From Verrucomicrobiota bacterium (GTDB taxonomy: Bacteria > Verrucomicrobiota > Verrucomicrobiia > Verrucomicrobiales > Verrucomicrobiaceae), in contig JANYCZ010000078.1 of the NCBI GenBank assembly GCA_025360015.1, positions 1-64,000 on the forward strand: 64,000 nucleotides of DNA, written 5' to 3'. Under the pieces are notes generated by a model that had not been told where the DNA came from, made no database searches, and saw only the letters and a program-made list of their open reading frames with translations. Position 1 is the first letter of the stretch. Each line of letters begins with the position of its first letter. Made by a program: the position numbers and the translations under genes. This document shows positions 49,381-59,089 of the stretch, piece by piece.

Positions 49381-52068
49381 ATGCTTCGTTTTTTGCGCCG
49401 AGCTCTGCTGTTTTTGACCGCCAGTTTTTTTCTGGCGGGGAGCATGTATTTGAACACGACGGCCTTTCATGAGCGCTGGCACGGGTTTGTCACGGGGGAA
49501 CTGGCGCAGCATGGGGTGCATCTGAAGTTTGACCACCTGACGGTGAATCCGTTTGGCGGGCTGGTGGCGGAGGGTGTGAAGGTGTATAACGATGCGACCA
49601 AAGCGCACATTGTGGCGTCGGTGGACCGGCTGAATCTGGATGTGGATTTCGGTAGTCTGGTCGAGGGCCGGATCAAGATTGACGGGCTGGAGCTGCTGCA
49701 TGCGAGCATGGCGCTGCCGGTGGACCCTGAGCGCCCCGAACTGACGGTGATCGAACTGAAGGATCTCAGCGCACGTGCCATGCTGGAGGGGCGGCAACTG
49801 GAGATCCGGCATGCGGAAGGCCTTTTGTCCGACGGGCTGCGCATCATGATCAGCGGTGTGCTGGAACTGCCGCAGCCGAAGCCGGACGAGCAGAGCATGA
49901 GCGCGGAGGAGAGGCTGAGGATCATGCGTGAGCATCGGACGCAGATTCAGCATGGGCTGGACTGGCTGGCGCGGTTTCGGGCACCCCATGTACCCACGCT
50001 GAGTGTGAAGGTGTCCGGCGCGCTGGACCGGCCGGAGGAGCTGAAGGCGGAGCTGCTGTTCCAGGCGGATGGGCTGGAGTTTGAGGATTATGTGTGGAGG
50101 GAACTCGTGGCTGAAGCGGAGTACGACGGCGGGTTTGTTGATTTGAAGCGGCTGCATCTGCGGGATCACCTCGGCACCCTGGATGCCACCGCCACGTGGC
50201 GCATCGGTGCGGAGCACCTGCGCTTTCGGCTGACATCGAGCGCGGACCTGCCGGGCCTGGCGCGGGCATTCTTCAGCAGCGAGCAATTGCGGGAGGTGGT
50301 GTTTTATGAAGCACCGCAGCTGGCGCTGGAAGGCAGCATCTTTCTGGGAAAGCCCAAGGAGGAGGATTTTTTGCCGGCCGAGGTGACAGGCAGGCTGGAC
50401 TGCGGGCGGTTTGGCAGCCGCGGAGAAGTCTTCAACTCACTCAGCCTGACGCTAGGCGCGACACGTGAAGGCCTCTTTGTGCGCGACGCACTGCTGAAGC
50501 ACAAAACCGGAACGCTGGGGCTGGATGTGATGAAACACCGCACCCTGGGCTTTAGATACAATCTGGTGCTGCGCATGGATCCGAATTTGTTTCTGCCTTT
50601 CATTCCCATGCCGAAGACGCGCGAGATCATCCAGCGTTTTGGCTTTGATGAATCCTCGCACATCGACGTGCATCTGGCCTGTGCGGGACCGACGACCAAT
50701 CTGCGCGAATGCCCCAGCTCTGGCCATGGGGTGCTGCGCCATTTCAGCTACAAAGATGTGCACTTTGACTCCGCCGAACTGGATCTGGCGCTGCTCGGAG
50801 ACATTCAAAATTATGCCAATGTGCGGGTGCAGCGTCCGGACGGTCCGGCGGAGGCGGAGCTGGTGTTCGTCAATGATGATGATGACGAGAAGTGGCTCCG
50901 GCTGGTGAACGTGCATGCGGTGGCGGACGCGGCGGGCATCGTACGCGCGTTTGCCCCGAAGGTGGCGGACCAGATCGCGCTCTACCGCTTTTCTGCCGGT
51001 ACGGACGTGATGGCCAACGGCACGATCGGCTACAAGAACAACCCGCAGCGCAACAACTACAAGGTCACCTTCAAAAATCCGGTGGGAGGCGCACACTACA
51101 CGCTGTGGAAAGAGGACTATCCGATCAATGCGCCAAACGGCGATGTACGCATCATCGGCAGCATGTTGAACTTCGACTTCAACGGCCGCCTGTTTGGCGA
51201 CACCCTGCATGCGAAAGGCGCGGTCAATCTGACACCCGGGGTGAAGGGCTATGACGTGGAGGTGAGGGCCGGCCGCTTCCCTTACGTCGTGTTTGGTCGC
51301 AGGCTGCCGTTTGAGGAGGTGCGTGCGGATGTGCATAACAGGGAGGGGATTGCACGGATCGACATCGCGGCGGACGTGCTCGGCGGAGGCATGACTTTGA
51401 AGGGCGCTCTGAACGACAATCGTGAGCCGAGCTCCTATGACGGCGAGCTGCGCATGAACGCGCTCAGCTTCCAGCGCTTTGCGCAGGTGTACTCGCCAGG
51501 GAATGAAAGCGTGGGCGACATCAGCGGTCATTTCAAATTCACCGGACGCATGAACGACTGGAAGGCGCTGAAAGGCGGCGGCGCGCTGATCATCGTCAAT
51601 GGCAACCTCCTCGCCCTGCCAGTGCTCGGGCCGCTGACACCCATCATCGGGGCGTTTCTCCCTTCGCCGATCAAGGGCTACAATGTAGCCAAGAGAGCCG
51701 ACTGCACGTTTGAGGTCTCGGACGGCTTCATCGTCACTGAAAACATTGAGGCGGTGTCCAGCGCCTTTCGCATCTTCAGCCGCGGCAACGTGGACTTCGT
51801 CCGTGATGACATCGACTTCAACGCGGAGGTGCGCTTGCGCGGCCTGGGCATCCTGCTGTTTCCGGTGACGCAACTGATGGCCTACAAAGGCTCAGGCACA
51901 CTCAAAAACACCCGCTGGTCTCCCCGCATTTTTGGGGGTGGCAACAAGGATGAACGCAAGCCTCCCACGGAGAAGGAACTGCTCGAAGCGCAGCGGATTG
52001 GAGGCAGCCCGTCCAAACCGAGGGCCAGCACCGCCCCGCCGAAACAGCGGCCGCTGTTTGGAAATTGA
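49381..52068 (+). CDS. AsmA/TamB-like large periplasmic protein
   Basis: An 895-residue protein anchored by one N-terminal helix (MLRFLRRALLFLTASFFLAGSMYLN). The remainder is a long beta-rich, repetitive structure typical of AsmA-like proteins that bridge the envelope for lipid transport: FDHLTVNPFGGLVAEGVKVYN at the start, AsmA-like C-terminal stretches such as GNLLALPVLGPLTPIIGAFLP and LRGLGILLFPVTQLMAYKGSGTL at the end. The start at 49381 is preferred because it immediately opens the anchor. Its stop lies 36 bp before the VOC gene start. Confidence 0.8.
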   Translation: MLRFLRRALLFLTASFFLAGSMYLNTTAFHERWHGFVTGELAQHGVHLKFDHLTVNPFGGLVAEGVKVYNDATKAHIVASVDRLNLDVDFGSLVEGRIKIDGLELLHASMALPVDPERPELTVIELKDLSARAMLEGRQLEIRHAEGLLSDGLRIMISGVLELPQPKPDEQSMSAEERLRIMREHRTQIQHGLDWLARFRAPHVPTLSVKVSGALDRPEELKAELLFQADGLEFEDYVWRELVAEAEYDGGFVDLKRLHLRDHLGTLDATATWRIGAEHLRFRLTSSADLPGLARAFFSSEQLREVVFYEAPQLALEGSIFLGKPKEEDFLPAEVTGRLDCGRFGSRGEVFNSLSLTLGATREGLFVRDALLKHKTGTLGLDVMKHRTLGFRYNLVLRMDPNLFLPFIPMPKTREIIQRFGFDESSHIDVHLACAGPTTNLRECPSSGHGVLRHFSYKDVHFDSAELDLALLGDIQNYANVRVQRPDGPAEAELVFVNDDDDEKWLRLVNVHAVADAAGIVRAFAPKVADQIALYRFSAGTDVMANGTIGYKNNPQRNNYKVTFKNPVGGAHYTLWKEDYPINAPNGDVRIIGSMLNFDFNGRLFGDTLHAKGAVNLTPGVKGYDVEVRAGRFPYVVFGRRLPFEEVRADVHNREGIARIDIAADVLGGGMTLKGALNDNREPSSYDGELRMNALSFQRFAQVYSPGNESVGDISGHFKFTGRMNDWKALKGGGALIIVNGNLLALPVLGPLTPIIGAFLPSPIKGYNVAKRADCTFEVSDGFIVTENIEAVSSAFRIFSRGNVDFVRDDIDFNAEVRLRGLGILLFPVTQLMAYKGSGTLKNTRWSPRIFGGGNKDERKPPTEKELLEAQRIGGSPSKPRASTAPPKQRPLFGN

Positions 52069-52103
52069 ATGCGGTTGTCGTGGGACTGTGGCACGGAGGC
52101 TGC

Positions 52104-52454
52104 ATGAAAGTAGAACGACTCAAATACGTCATCTGGGCGGCGGACATGAACCGCGCGGTGAATTTCTATGCCGCCGTCTTCGGCGGCACGATCCTCAAGC
52201 AGAACGACATCATCAGCGAGGTGTCCATCTGTGATGGCATCATCGGCATCCATGGCGGTGGTGAAGGAACCCGCACCTGGACGGGACTCAGCTTCCAAGT
52301 GCCGGATGTGATCGAAGGCGCCCATGAAATCGTGGCCGCAGGCGGTCAGCTCACGCGGGAGCCCCAGCCCGAGAACGGCGAGCCGCCGCATCTCGCCATG
52401 TGCGTGGATACGGAGGGGAATGAGATCATGCTTACGCGCAAGCGCGCGCATTGA
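52104..52454 (+). CDS. VOC family protein, related to 8660-9007
   Basis: A 116-residue single VOC module. The start at 52104 is preceded by GGAGG, a strong ribosome binding site; the ATG at 52065 lacks one. It shares ADMNRAVNFY, GIHGGGEGTRTWTGLSFQV and TEGNEIMLTRK with the VOC protein at 8660-9007. The last 23 bases overlap the 3' end of convergent pyrD. Function not predictable. Confidence 0.8.
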   Translation: MKVERLKYVIWAADMNRAVNFYAAVFGGTILKQNDIISEVSICDGIIGIHGGGEGTRTWTGLSFQVPDVIEGAHEIVAAGGQLTREPQPENGEPPHLAMCVDTEGNEIMLTRKRAH

Positions 52455-53556
52455 GATCGACGCCAACGGCTTCGCTTACATTTCGAAAGCCATCCTTGGC
52501 CAGCAGGCTGCACAGGCCGTGGTTGATGCGTGAAATGACGCCGGGGCCTTCATAGATGAGGGCAGTGTAGATTTGCACCAGCGAGGCTCCTAGGCGGAGC
52601 TTGCGGTAGGCATCGGCGGCGGTGAAGACGCCGCCCGTGCCGATGATGACATGGCGCTGGCGGTTCATCCGCGCAGCCAGGCCGGCGATGCAACGGTTGA
52701 TCAAGTCCTCGACTGGTTTGCCAGACACGGCTCCGGGTAGATTTTCCCACTCGCTGCGCGGTGTGGTGAGGCGCAGGGCGGCGGGTTTGCCAGGCGGGAG
52801 ATTGAAGGAAAATCCACGCACGAAGTCGAAGGCGTCTGCTTCTTCCAGCAGGCGCTCGTGCTCTGCGGGATCATCGCGCGGTGCAACCTTTAGAAACACC
52901 GGGCAGGTGATGTCGAGTGGCTGCAGCAACTGCAGCAGGCGGGTGATGTTGCCGGGCTGGGCATAGAAGTCCTTCCCCCCGGCGGCGTTGGGACAGCTCA
53001 GGTTCAGCATGAGATAACCCGCATGGCGATGCACCAGCGAGACGCTGCGTTCGTAGTCGGCGAGGATGGCATCGTCACTGCATGCAGGTGCACCGGGGCC
53101 GAAGTTGGTTTTGACGATGTTTACGCCGAGCGGCACCCGCATGCGAGACGCGGCCAGCCGGGGCGCGATGACCTCTGCTCCCTCATTGGGCAGGCCGTAG
53201 TTGACGATGATTGCCTGATCCTGCGGCAGCCGAAACAGACGCGGCTTTGGATTTCCCTGCGATGGCTGCGCGGAGATGGAGCCGATCTCGGCAAAGGCAA
53301 AACCCAGATGATCCAGCATGCGCAAAGCACGCCCGCTTTTGTCCCAGCCAGCGGCAAGACCGATGGGGTGGTCCAACCGCATCCCCGCGACCTCGCATTG
53401 CAGCTCCGGTGCTTTGAACTCCAGGCAGGAGCGGGTGATCTGTGGAACCAGCGGTAATGCCCCTGCGATGCGGCAGGCCTCGATCGTGCCGTGGTGCGCC
53501 GTCTCAGCGTCGAGCTGGAAGAGCAGGGGGCGGATCAGGGTGGAGTAGAGGGACAT
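52432..53556 (-). CDS. pyrD: dihydroorotate dehydrogenase, quinone type
   Basis: Class 2 PyrD of 374 residues, oxidising dihydroorotate to orotate in pyrimidine synthesis and passing electrons to quinone at the membrane. The N-terminal membrane-docking helices (MSLYSTLIRPLLFQLDAETAHHGTIEACRIAG) are typical. GLAAGWDKSGRALRMLDHLGFAFAEIGSISAQPSQGNPKPRLFRLP is the FMN-binding core, LMLNLSCPNAAGG carries the catalytic Ser, and IIGTGGVFTAADAYRKLRLGASLVQIYTALIYEGPG closes the barrel. Start at 53556 gives normal family length. Confidence 0.95.
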   Translation of the reverse strand: MSLYSTLIRPLLFQLDAETAHHGTIEACRIAGALPLVPQITRSCLEFKAPELQCEVAGMRLDHPIGLAAGWDKSGRALRMLDHLGFAFAEIGSISAQPSQGNPKPRLFRLPQDQAIIVNYGLPNEGAEVIAPRLAASRMRVPLGVNIVKTNFGPGAPACSDDAILADYERSVSLVHRHAGYLMLNLSCPNAAGGKDFYAQPGNITRLLQLLQPLDITCPVFLKVAPRDDPAEHERLLEEADAFDFVRGFSFNLPPGKPAALRLTTPRSEWENLPGAVSGKPVEDLINRCIAGLAARMNRQRHVIIGTGGVFTAADAYRKLRLGASLVQIYTALIYEGPGVISRINHGLCSLLAKDGFRNVSEAVGVDLNARACA

Positions 53557-53652
53557 GAGAGGTGAAAAGGAGCAATCTTTCTGGATGACGGAAGCTGCTG
53601 ACAAGGCGGTTAGTCGGTGAATAATAACGTCCATTCTCCAAATACGAAACCC

Positions 53653-54225
53653 ATGTCTAACATTGAGATTGCACCTGAAGTCACGGTGACGACGGATTTT
53701 CTTTCGGGACCGGCGGCATCCGAACTGTTTGATGCCTTGTGTGAACAGATACCCTGGGACATGCGCATGAAGGCACGCAAAACCGCCTGCTTTGGACAGA
53801 CTTACGATGACTCAGGGGTTGATGATGAGGTCGTGCCGATGCACCCGCTGCTCGTGCCGCTCTGCGCAGCCGTGGAGCAGCATCTGGGGTTTCGTCCCAC
53901 CAATTGTCTCCTGAACTATTATGAAACAGGACGGTCAACGATGGGGTTTCATTCCGATGTGACCTACAACCTCGCAGGCGGAACGGATGTTGCCATTGTG
54001 TCTCTGGGGGCGGAGCGGACCCTGACGTTTCGCAACAAGGCCAGCATTGATTTGAAGGTTGGTTTTACTTTGCCTCATGGCTCATTGCTTTACATGACAC
54101 AGCTCACGCAGGATTACTGGACGCACGCTGTTAAGAAGAGCGACACCGATGATGCTCGTATCAGTCTCACGTTCCGGCATATTCTCTCGCCAGAGCAAAT
54201 AGCGGCCGGACTCAGCGGAGCATAG
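53653..54225 (+). CDS. AlkB-like 2-oxoglutarate/Fe(II) dioxygenase
   Basis: A 190-residue dioxygenase. Iron ligands His100, Asp102 (GFHSDVT) and His158 are in place, and Arg169 with Arg175 (RISLTFRHI) should bind 2-oxoglutarate. N-terminal MSNIEIAPEVTVTTDFLSGP and NCLLNYYETGRSTMGFH match AlkB-type enzymes that remove alkyl groups from DNA or RNA bases. Start at 53653 is preferred to 53617 because of the family start. Divergent from pyrD; a DNA-repair role is likely but the substrate is not certain. Confidence 0.8.
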   Translation: MSNIEIAPEVTVTTDFLSGPAASELFDALCEQIPWDMRMKARKTACFGQTYDDSGVDDEVVPMHPLLVPLCAAVEQHLGFRPTNCLLNYYETGRSTMGFHSDVTYNLAGGTDVAIVSLGAERTLTFRNKASIDLKVGFTLPHGSLLYMTQLTQDYWTHAVKKSDTDDARISLTFRHILSPEQIAAGLSGA

Positions 54226-54229
54226 GCTT

Positions 54230-55507
54230 TCATTCTGCCGGCACAAAGAACTCCCGCCGCAGTTTGCTGAAGACGACTTCCGAGGTTCCGAATTTCGGAG
54301 TGAGTTTGCGGCGGCCGGTGGTGTAGGTGACGTAGACTTCGTCACGGTAGAGGTGCATGAAGGGGGTGTTCACAGCGTTGTAATCGACGATGGAGAAGGC
54401 CTTGGTGTAGCTCTGATAGCGGGCGTCGATCTGGACGACGTCGCATTTGTTGCGGCTGACGGTGGCGCCACCCATCTGCACGGTGGGCGCGGTGAAGAGA
54501 GCGACGAGGCCGATGGGTTTGCCGAAGTCGCACAGCGTGGGACGGCCGATGCCGTAAGTCCATTTGGTGACGGGAGCGTCGAAGTGGTGGAGGTCGGTCT
54601 TCGCGGCTTTGCTGAGCATGTAGCCGGTGGAGATGACGTTGGAGCGCAGGTGCAGATAGACGTGGGTTTTGTCCTGAGTGATGGCGGGCTCGGCGAGGAT
54701 TTTGACTTGGTTGGTCAGCAGGCGCGGATCGGGCGCGCCAAGGAGTTCCCAGGTCGCGCCTTGGTCGGGGCTGCGCATGAGGATGTTGGTCAGGAGGCGG
54801 GTCTGGCCGTCCTGCGAGTTCTTGATCTGGATGGCACTGTAGAGCTGGCCGTCGAACTCGACGAAGTCGCAGGCGGTGCTGATGCCTTTGGAAAAGGAGG
54901 CGCCGGTGCCAGCACCAAAGAGGAAGTCGAGATGGCTCTGCACGGCCGGTTGGGTGAGGTCGAGCGCCTGATCCGGCTGCTTGGCGATGGTGCAGCGCAG
55001 GGGATGCAGCTCGGATAGCGTGCCGGTGGCGATGTGGTAGTCGCGGTAAAAGGCGCGATAGGCAGGCGCGGGGTCGCTCCCCAGGCGTCCAGTGAAGAAG
55101 ATGCGCAGGGTTTCTTCCCCCAGCGCGTGGATCATGGGCCCGGAAACAGAGGTGCCGCCGAGCGTGATGCCATCGGAAGAGTCACCCGCTTTGGCGATGT
55201 CGATCCATTTGGCCGTGGCGGTGGGATTGAGGAGGTTGAAGACGGCCATGCGGGCGATCTGCCCGGCCTTGTTCTCCGCCGTGGTGGATTCATTGCACTG
55301 ATACACCGCGTAGCCGATGCCCTGCACGATGCGCAACCCGGACTGATGGGCGTAGAGCTCCTTCTGGTAATTGCTGACGATTTGGGCCTGATCGACGAAA
55401 GACCGGGATGAAACACTGCCGTCTGGCCGGTGCGCGGGTTCGGCGGCGAAGCTGGTGCAAATCAACGCACCCAGGAGGGTCAAATGGAGAAAAACGGCGG
55501 GCCGCAT
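54230..55507 (-). CDS. secreted BNR/sialidase-fold-like protein
   Basis: Exported protein of 425 residues; signal peptide MRPAVFLHLTLLGALICTSFA. Asp-box-like elements (RSPDQGATWELLG) and repeated beta-blade patterns suggest a six-bladed propeller similar to BNR or exo-alpha-sialidase proteins, but catalytic Arg/Tyr/Glu residues of sialidases are not obvious, so it may bind rather than cleave. Start at 55507 is chosen for the signal peptide. Convergent with the AlkB-like gene, 4 bp apart. Confidence 0.65.
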   Translation of the reverse strand: MRPAVFLHLTLLGALICTSFAAEPAHRPDGSVSSRSFVDQAQIVSNYQKELYAHQSGLRIVQGIGYAVYQCNESTTAENKAGQIARMAVFNLLNPTATAKWIDIAKAGDSSDGITLGGTSVSGPMIHALGEETLRIFFTGRLGSDPAPAYRAFYRDYHIATGTLSELHPLRCTIAKQPDQALDLTQPAVQSHLDFLFGAGTGASFSKGISTACDFVEFDGQLYSAIQIKNSQDGQTRLLTNILMRSPDQGATWELLGAPDPRLLTNQVKILAEPAITQDKTHVYLHLRSNVISTGYMLSKAAKTDLHHFDAPVTKWTYGIGRPTLCDFGKPIGLVALFTAPTVQMGGATVSRNKCDVVQIDARYQSYTKAFSIVDYNAVNTPFMHLYRDEVYVTYTTGRRKLTPKFGTSEVVFSKLRREFFVPAE

Positions 55508-55587
55508 GATCCCGACTCTATCGCGCTGCGTATGGATGTCCAAACGCGTTGCAATCGCCCCCATTTGGGCCATTCATCCCCCCGCCC

Positions 55588-56490
55588 ATGACCCCCAAGA
55601 TCGACCCCGCCCTGCATCGCGACAAAAAACCGGACTGGATCCGCGTGACGCTGCCGCGTGACCCGAAGTTTTGGAGCACGAAGGGGCTGATCACCGATTT
55701 GAAGCTGCACACCGTGTGTGAAGAGGCGCAGTGCCCGAACCGCTGGGAGTGCTGGAGCCAGGGCACGGCGACATTCATGATCGCCGGAGACCGCTGCACG
55801 CGTGCCTGTGGCTTTTGCGCGGTTAAAACGGCCAAGCCATTTGCTCTGGAAGTGGATGAACCGCAGCGGGTGGCCGAGGCAACGAAGCGCATGGGGCTGA
55901 ACCACGTGGTCATCACTGCCGTGGCACGTGATGACATGAAGGACGGCGGCGCTGAACATTTTGCCCGCACGATTGAAGCCGTGCGTGCAGCCGTGCCGAC
56001 GATCACCATCGAGATTCTGGTGCCCGATTTTAACGGTAAGGACGATGCCCTGGAAGTCGTGATGAAGGCGAGGCCGCACATTTTCAACCACAACCTCGAA
56101 ACGGTGGAGCGCCTGACGCCGCTGGTGCGCAGCCGGGCGCAGTATCACCGCAGCCTGCATGTGCTAAAGCGGGCGAAGGCGATGGCGGAAGAGCTTGGCA
56201 CTAAATGCGCCACCAAGAGCGGTCTGATGCTCGGCTTGGGCGAGACGGAGACGGAGCTGTTTCAGGCGATGGACGACCTGCGTGAGCATGACGTCACCGT
56301 GCTGACCCTGGGCCAGTATCTGCGTCCTTCAGCCCAGCATCTGCCGGTGATCGAGTACGTCCACCCGGACACGTTTGAGAACTACAAGCAGATCGCGCTG
56401 AAAAAGGGCTTCCGTCATGTGGCCAGCGCGCCGCTGGTGCGCAGCTCTTATCATGCCTCGGACTTCAAGCCGGAGCTGGATTTGGAGTGA
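55588..56490 (+). CDS. lipA: lipoyl synthase
   Basis: Radical SAM enzyme of 300 residues that inserts two sulfurs into octanoyl groups to make lipoyl cofactors. The auxiliary cluster motif is Cys44, Cys49 and Cys55 (CEEAQCPNRWEC), the SAM cluster Cys70, Cys74, Cys77 (CTRACGFC), and the late RSSY sequence that ligates the auxiliary cluster is present (VRSSYHASDF). Start at 55588 (MTPKIDPALHRDKKPDWIRV) is the family start. lipB is not in the window. Confidence 0.95.
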   Translation: MTPKIDPALHRDKKPDWIRVTLPRDPKFWSTKGLITDLKLHTVCEEAQCPNRWECWSQGTATFMIAGDRCTRACGFCAVKTAKPFALEVDEPQRVAEATKRMGLNHVVITAVARDDMKDGGAEHFARTIEAVRAAVPTITIEILVPDFNGKDDALEVVMKARPHIFNHNLETVERLTPLVRSRAQYHRSLHVLKRAKAMAEELGTKCATKSGLMLGLGETETELFQAMDDLREHDVTVLTLGQYLRPSAQHLPVIEYVHPDTFENYKQIALKKGFRHVASAPLVRSSYHASDFKPELDLE

Positions 56491-56584
56491 GTTGCATTAG
56501 GCGTCGACTAACGCGCAGGGGATGAGGTGAAAGCGGGTTGCGTGCGCGGCAATCTGGCGTCTCTTCGTAAACCCCAATACCGCC

Positions 56585-58471
56585 ATGTCCATTCGTCCTC
56601 CTGCCGAAGCCTACGAGAAAGTTCCGACCGTTATTTTCCCTGATTCCGCGAAAGCAGCCAAGACGCTGGCGCAGGAAGTGAAGCAAATCATTGAGACAAA
56701 GAACAAGGCTGGCAAGCCCGCAGTGCTGGGCATGGCCACGGGTTCGACGCCGGTGCCGTTCTACCGGGAGCTGATCCGCCTGCACAAGGAGGAAGGGCTG
56801 AGCTTTAAAAACGTCATCACTTTCAATCTGGATGAGTACTACGGCCTCGGTTCCGACCATCCTGAGAGCTACTCCATGTTCATGGCGGAGCAGTTGTTCG
56901 ACCACATCGATATCCCGAAGGCCAACATCAATCTCCCCAGCGGCACGGTGCCGGGAGATCAGGTCTTCAACCACTGCCGCCAGTATGAAGAAAAGATCGA
57001 AGCCGCCGGTGGCATTGATCTGCAGATTCTAGGCATTGGCCGGACGGGCCACATCGGCTTCAATGAACCTGGTTCCAGCCGCGACTCGTTGACCCGCCGC
57101 ATCACGCTGGACCGCGTGACGCGCCAGGATGCCGCGAGCGACTTCCGCGGGGAGCAAAACGTGCCGCACTTCGCCATCACTATGGGTGTCGGATCCATCC
57201 TGCGGGCGAAAAAGCTGGTGCTGATGGCCTGGGGCGAAAACAAAGCCGGCATGGTGGCCAAAGCCGTTGAAGGGCCGATGACCGAGGTGATTTCAGCCTC
57301 CTTCCTGCAAGATCACCCCGATGCGCGGTTCTTCATCGACCATGGGGCCTCCCGCGAACTCACGCGCATCAAGCTGCCCTGGCTCGTTGGCCCGGCATCC
57401 TGGACGCCGCGTGAGACCCGGCGTGCAATGGTGTGGCAGGCCTTCAAGATCAAGCGCCCGATTTTGAAGCTGGTGGATGAGCACTACAACGAGAACGGCC
57501 TTTCCGACCTGCTTTCCGAGCAAGGTCCGGCCTACCAGCTCAACATTCGCATCTTCAACCAGCTTCAGCACACCATCACCGGCTGGCCAGGAGGCAAGCC
57601 CGATGAAGACGACACCTACCGCCCCGAGCGTGCGCGGCCGTATCCGAAGCGCTGCCTGGTCTTCAGCCCGGAGCCGCAGGATGCCATCACCGGCATGGGC
57701 GGGACGATGGACCGTCTTATAGAGCAAGGGCATGACGTACGCCTGATCGCGCTGACTTCCGGCAGCCTGCGGGTGCCGGACAGCGAGGCGGATAAATTTG
57801 CCGAGACCCTGCTCGAACTGGCCTCCAATGCGGCTAACCCTGCCACGTGGGGTGCCCAGGTGGCCTATGCACGGGAAGCACTGAGCCTGCTGGAGGCCAA
57901 GGGTGAGTTCGGGGAAGACCCGCCGCTGCTGCGGCAGCTCAAGGGGCTGATTCTGCGCGGTGAACTGCGCGATGCGGCCCACACGGTGGGGCTGGCCAAT
58001 GACCGGGTGACCTTTGTGGACCTGCCCTTTTATGAGCAGGGCCGTTACCGCCGGTTCAAGAGCACCGAGGAAGACCACAAGGCGCTGGTACGCCTGCTGC
58101 AGGAGCACAAACCTCATCAGATCTACATCACCGGAGACGCGGCGGACCCATCGAGCGTGTCGGGCATCTGCTTCCGTCTGCTGGTGGCCGCTTTGCAGTC
58201 TTGTGCTGGCGATGAGTTTGCAGGTTCATGCAGCGTGTGGCTGTACCGTGGCAAAGAGCGGCCGCTGGAGCCGCATGAGATCGACATGGCCATCCCGATG
58301 AGCCCCCTGCAGATCGAACGCAAGGCCAACGCCCTGTCACGCTACGGTGCCCTGTCCTCTCTTGAAAAAGAAGCACCTGAGACCAACCGCGAAAATGCAC
58401 GCCTCTACGATGCGCTCGGTCTGGCCGAGTACGAGGCGATTGAGACTTTCCAGCGCTGGCGCCGGGGGTGA
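56585..58471 (+). CDS. nagB: glucosamine-6-phosphate deaminase fused to a PIG-L domain
   Basis: A 628-residue fusion. Residues 1-290 are a NagB deaminase (MATGSTPVPFYREL, NLDEYYGL, GIGRTGHIGFNEPGSS), which converts glucosamine-6-phosphate to fructose-6-phosphate and ammonia. Residues about 355-625 are a PIG-L (LmbE) domain. The usual zinc motif HPDD reads Glu363-Pro-Gln-Asp366 (FSPEPQDAITGMGGT), and the DPHGTH-type second motif reads DPSSVS (521-526), so the metal ligands of the deacetylase appear lost. Similar fusions with intact motifs are known in Bacteroidetes. The C-terminal domain is probably structural or regulatory here. Confidence 0.9.
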   Translation: MSIRPPAEAYEKVPTVIFPDSAKAAKTLAQEVKQIIETKNKAGKPAVLGMATGSTPVPFYRELIRLHKEEGLSFKNVITFNLDEYYGLGSDHPESYSMFMAEQLFDHIDIPKANINLPSGTVPGDQVFNHCRQYEEKIEAAGGIDLQILGIGRTGHIGFNEPGSSRDSLTRRITLDRVTRQDAASDFRGEQNVPHFAITMGVGSILRAKKLVLMAWGENKAGMVAKAVEGPMTEVISASFLQDHPDARFFIDHGASRELTRIKLPWLVGPASWTPRETRRAMVWQAFKIKRPILKLVDEHYNENGLSDLLSEQGPAYQLNIRIFNQLQHTITGWPGGKPDEDDTYRPERARPYPKRCLVFSPEPQDAITGMGGTMDRLIEQGHDVRLIALTSGSLRVPDSEADKFAETLLELASNAANPATWGAQVAYAREALSLLEAKGEFGEDPPLLRQLKGLILRGELRDAAHTVGLANDRVTFVDLPFYEQGRYRRFKSTEEDHKALVRLLQEHKPHQIYITGDAADPSSVSGICFRLLVAALQSCAGDEFAGSCSVWLYRGKERPLEPHEIDMAIPMSPLQIERKANALSRYGALSSLEKEAPETNRENARLYDALGLAEYEAIETFQRWRRG

Positions 58472-58478
58472 TTTCTTT

Positions 58479-58958
58479 TTAACCTGCTACCGCGAGCTTG
58501 GAGTCACGGTAGGTGCATTTCCCCAGTCTCTGAAGCTCGTCGCAGTGCGCTTCGATGCGCATGCTCTTCAAGCTGGGCTGAAATCCGAGCCGCCGGGTGA
58601 TGCAGTCATGCAGCAGGGCGGTATGGTCATCTTCAAACTCCACCACACGATCGCAGTCGAGGCAGATCAGGTGGTTGTGCTGGGGTTTGTCGAGGAAATT
58701 GGGATCGTAGTGGGTCTGGTCACGTCCGAGATCCACCTCGCGCAGCAGGCCGCACTCCACCAGCAAGGTCAGGGTACGGTAAACGGTGGCGCGTGAAACG
58801 GTGCTGTCGAGCTTGCGCGCCTTTTCCAGCAACTCCTCGGCTTTGAAGTGATCGTCGGTGGCAAAGGCGGCCTCGACAATGACATCCCGCTGCTTGGTGC
58901 GGCGCAGTCCCTGGCTGGCCAGATGTTTTTCCAAGCGTTGAGTGATACGTTCGTCCAT
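58479..58958 (-). CDS. Fur-family metalloregulator
   Basis: A 159-residue regulator with the Fur winged helix (LRRTKQRDVIVEAAFATDDHFKAEELLEKARKLDSTVSRATVYRTLTLLVECGLL) and metal-site residues: HNHLICLDC with Cys99 and Cys102, His94 and His96, then HCDELQRLGKC with His138, Cys139 and Cys148. Fur, Zur and PerR cannot be separated by eye; Zur is plausible given the zinc operon and its 7-1-7 box. Start at 58958 (MDERITQRL) is used; an ATG three codons earlier exists. Convergent with nagB, 7 bp apart. Confidence 0.85.
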   Translation of the reverse strand: MDERITQRLEKHLASQGLRRTKQRDVIVEAAFATDDHFKAEELLEKARKLDSTVSRATVYRTLTLLVECGLLREVDLGRDQTHYDPNFLDKPQHNHLICLDCDRVVEFEDDHTALLHDCITRRLGFQPSLKSMRIEAHCDELQRLGKCTYRDSKLAVAG

Positions 58959-59089
58959 GTGACGCAAAGGTTAGCCACGGCGAGGGATCGCGCAAGGCAG
59001 GGCTTTTTTTGAAGAAGCAGACGGCGAAGAGCCCATTTTAGGTTTGAGGCGTGAAAAAATGCCGCATTAACCCGGCGGCTAAATCATTG

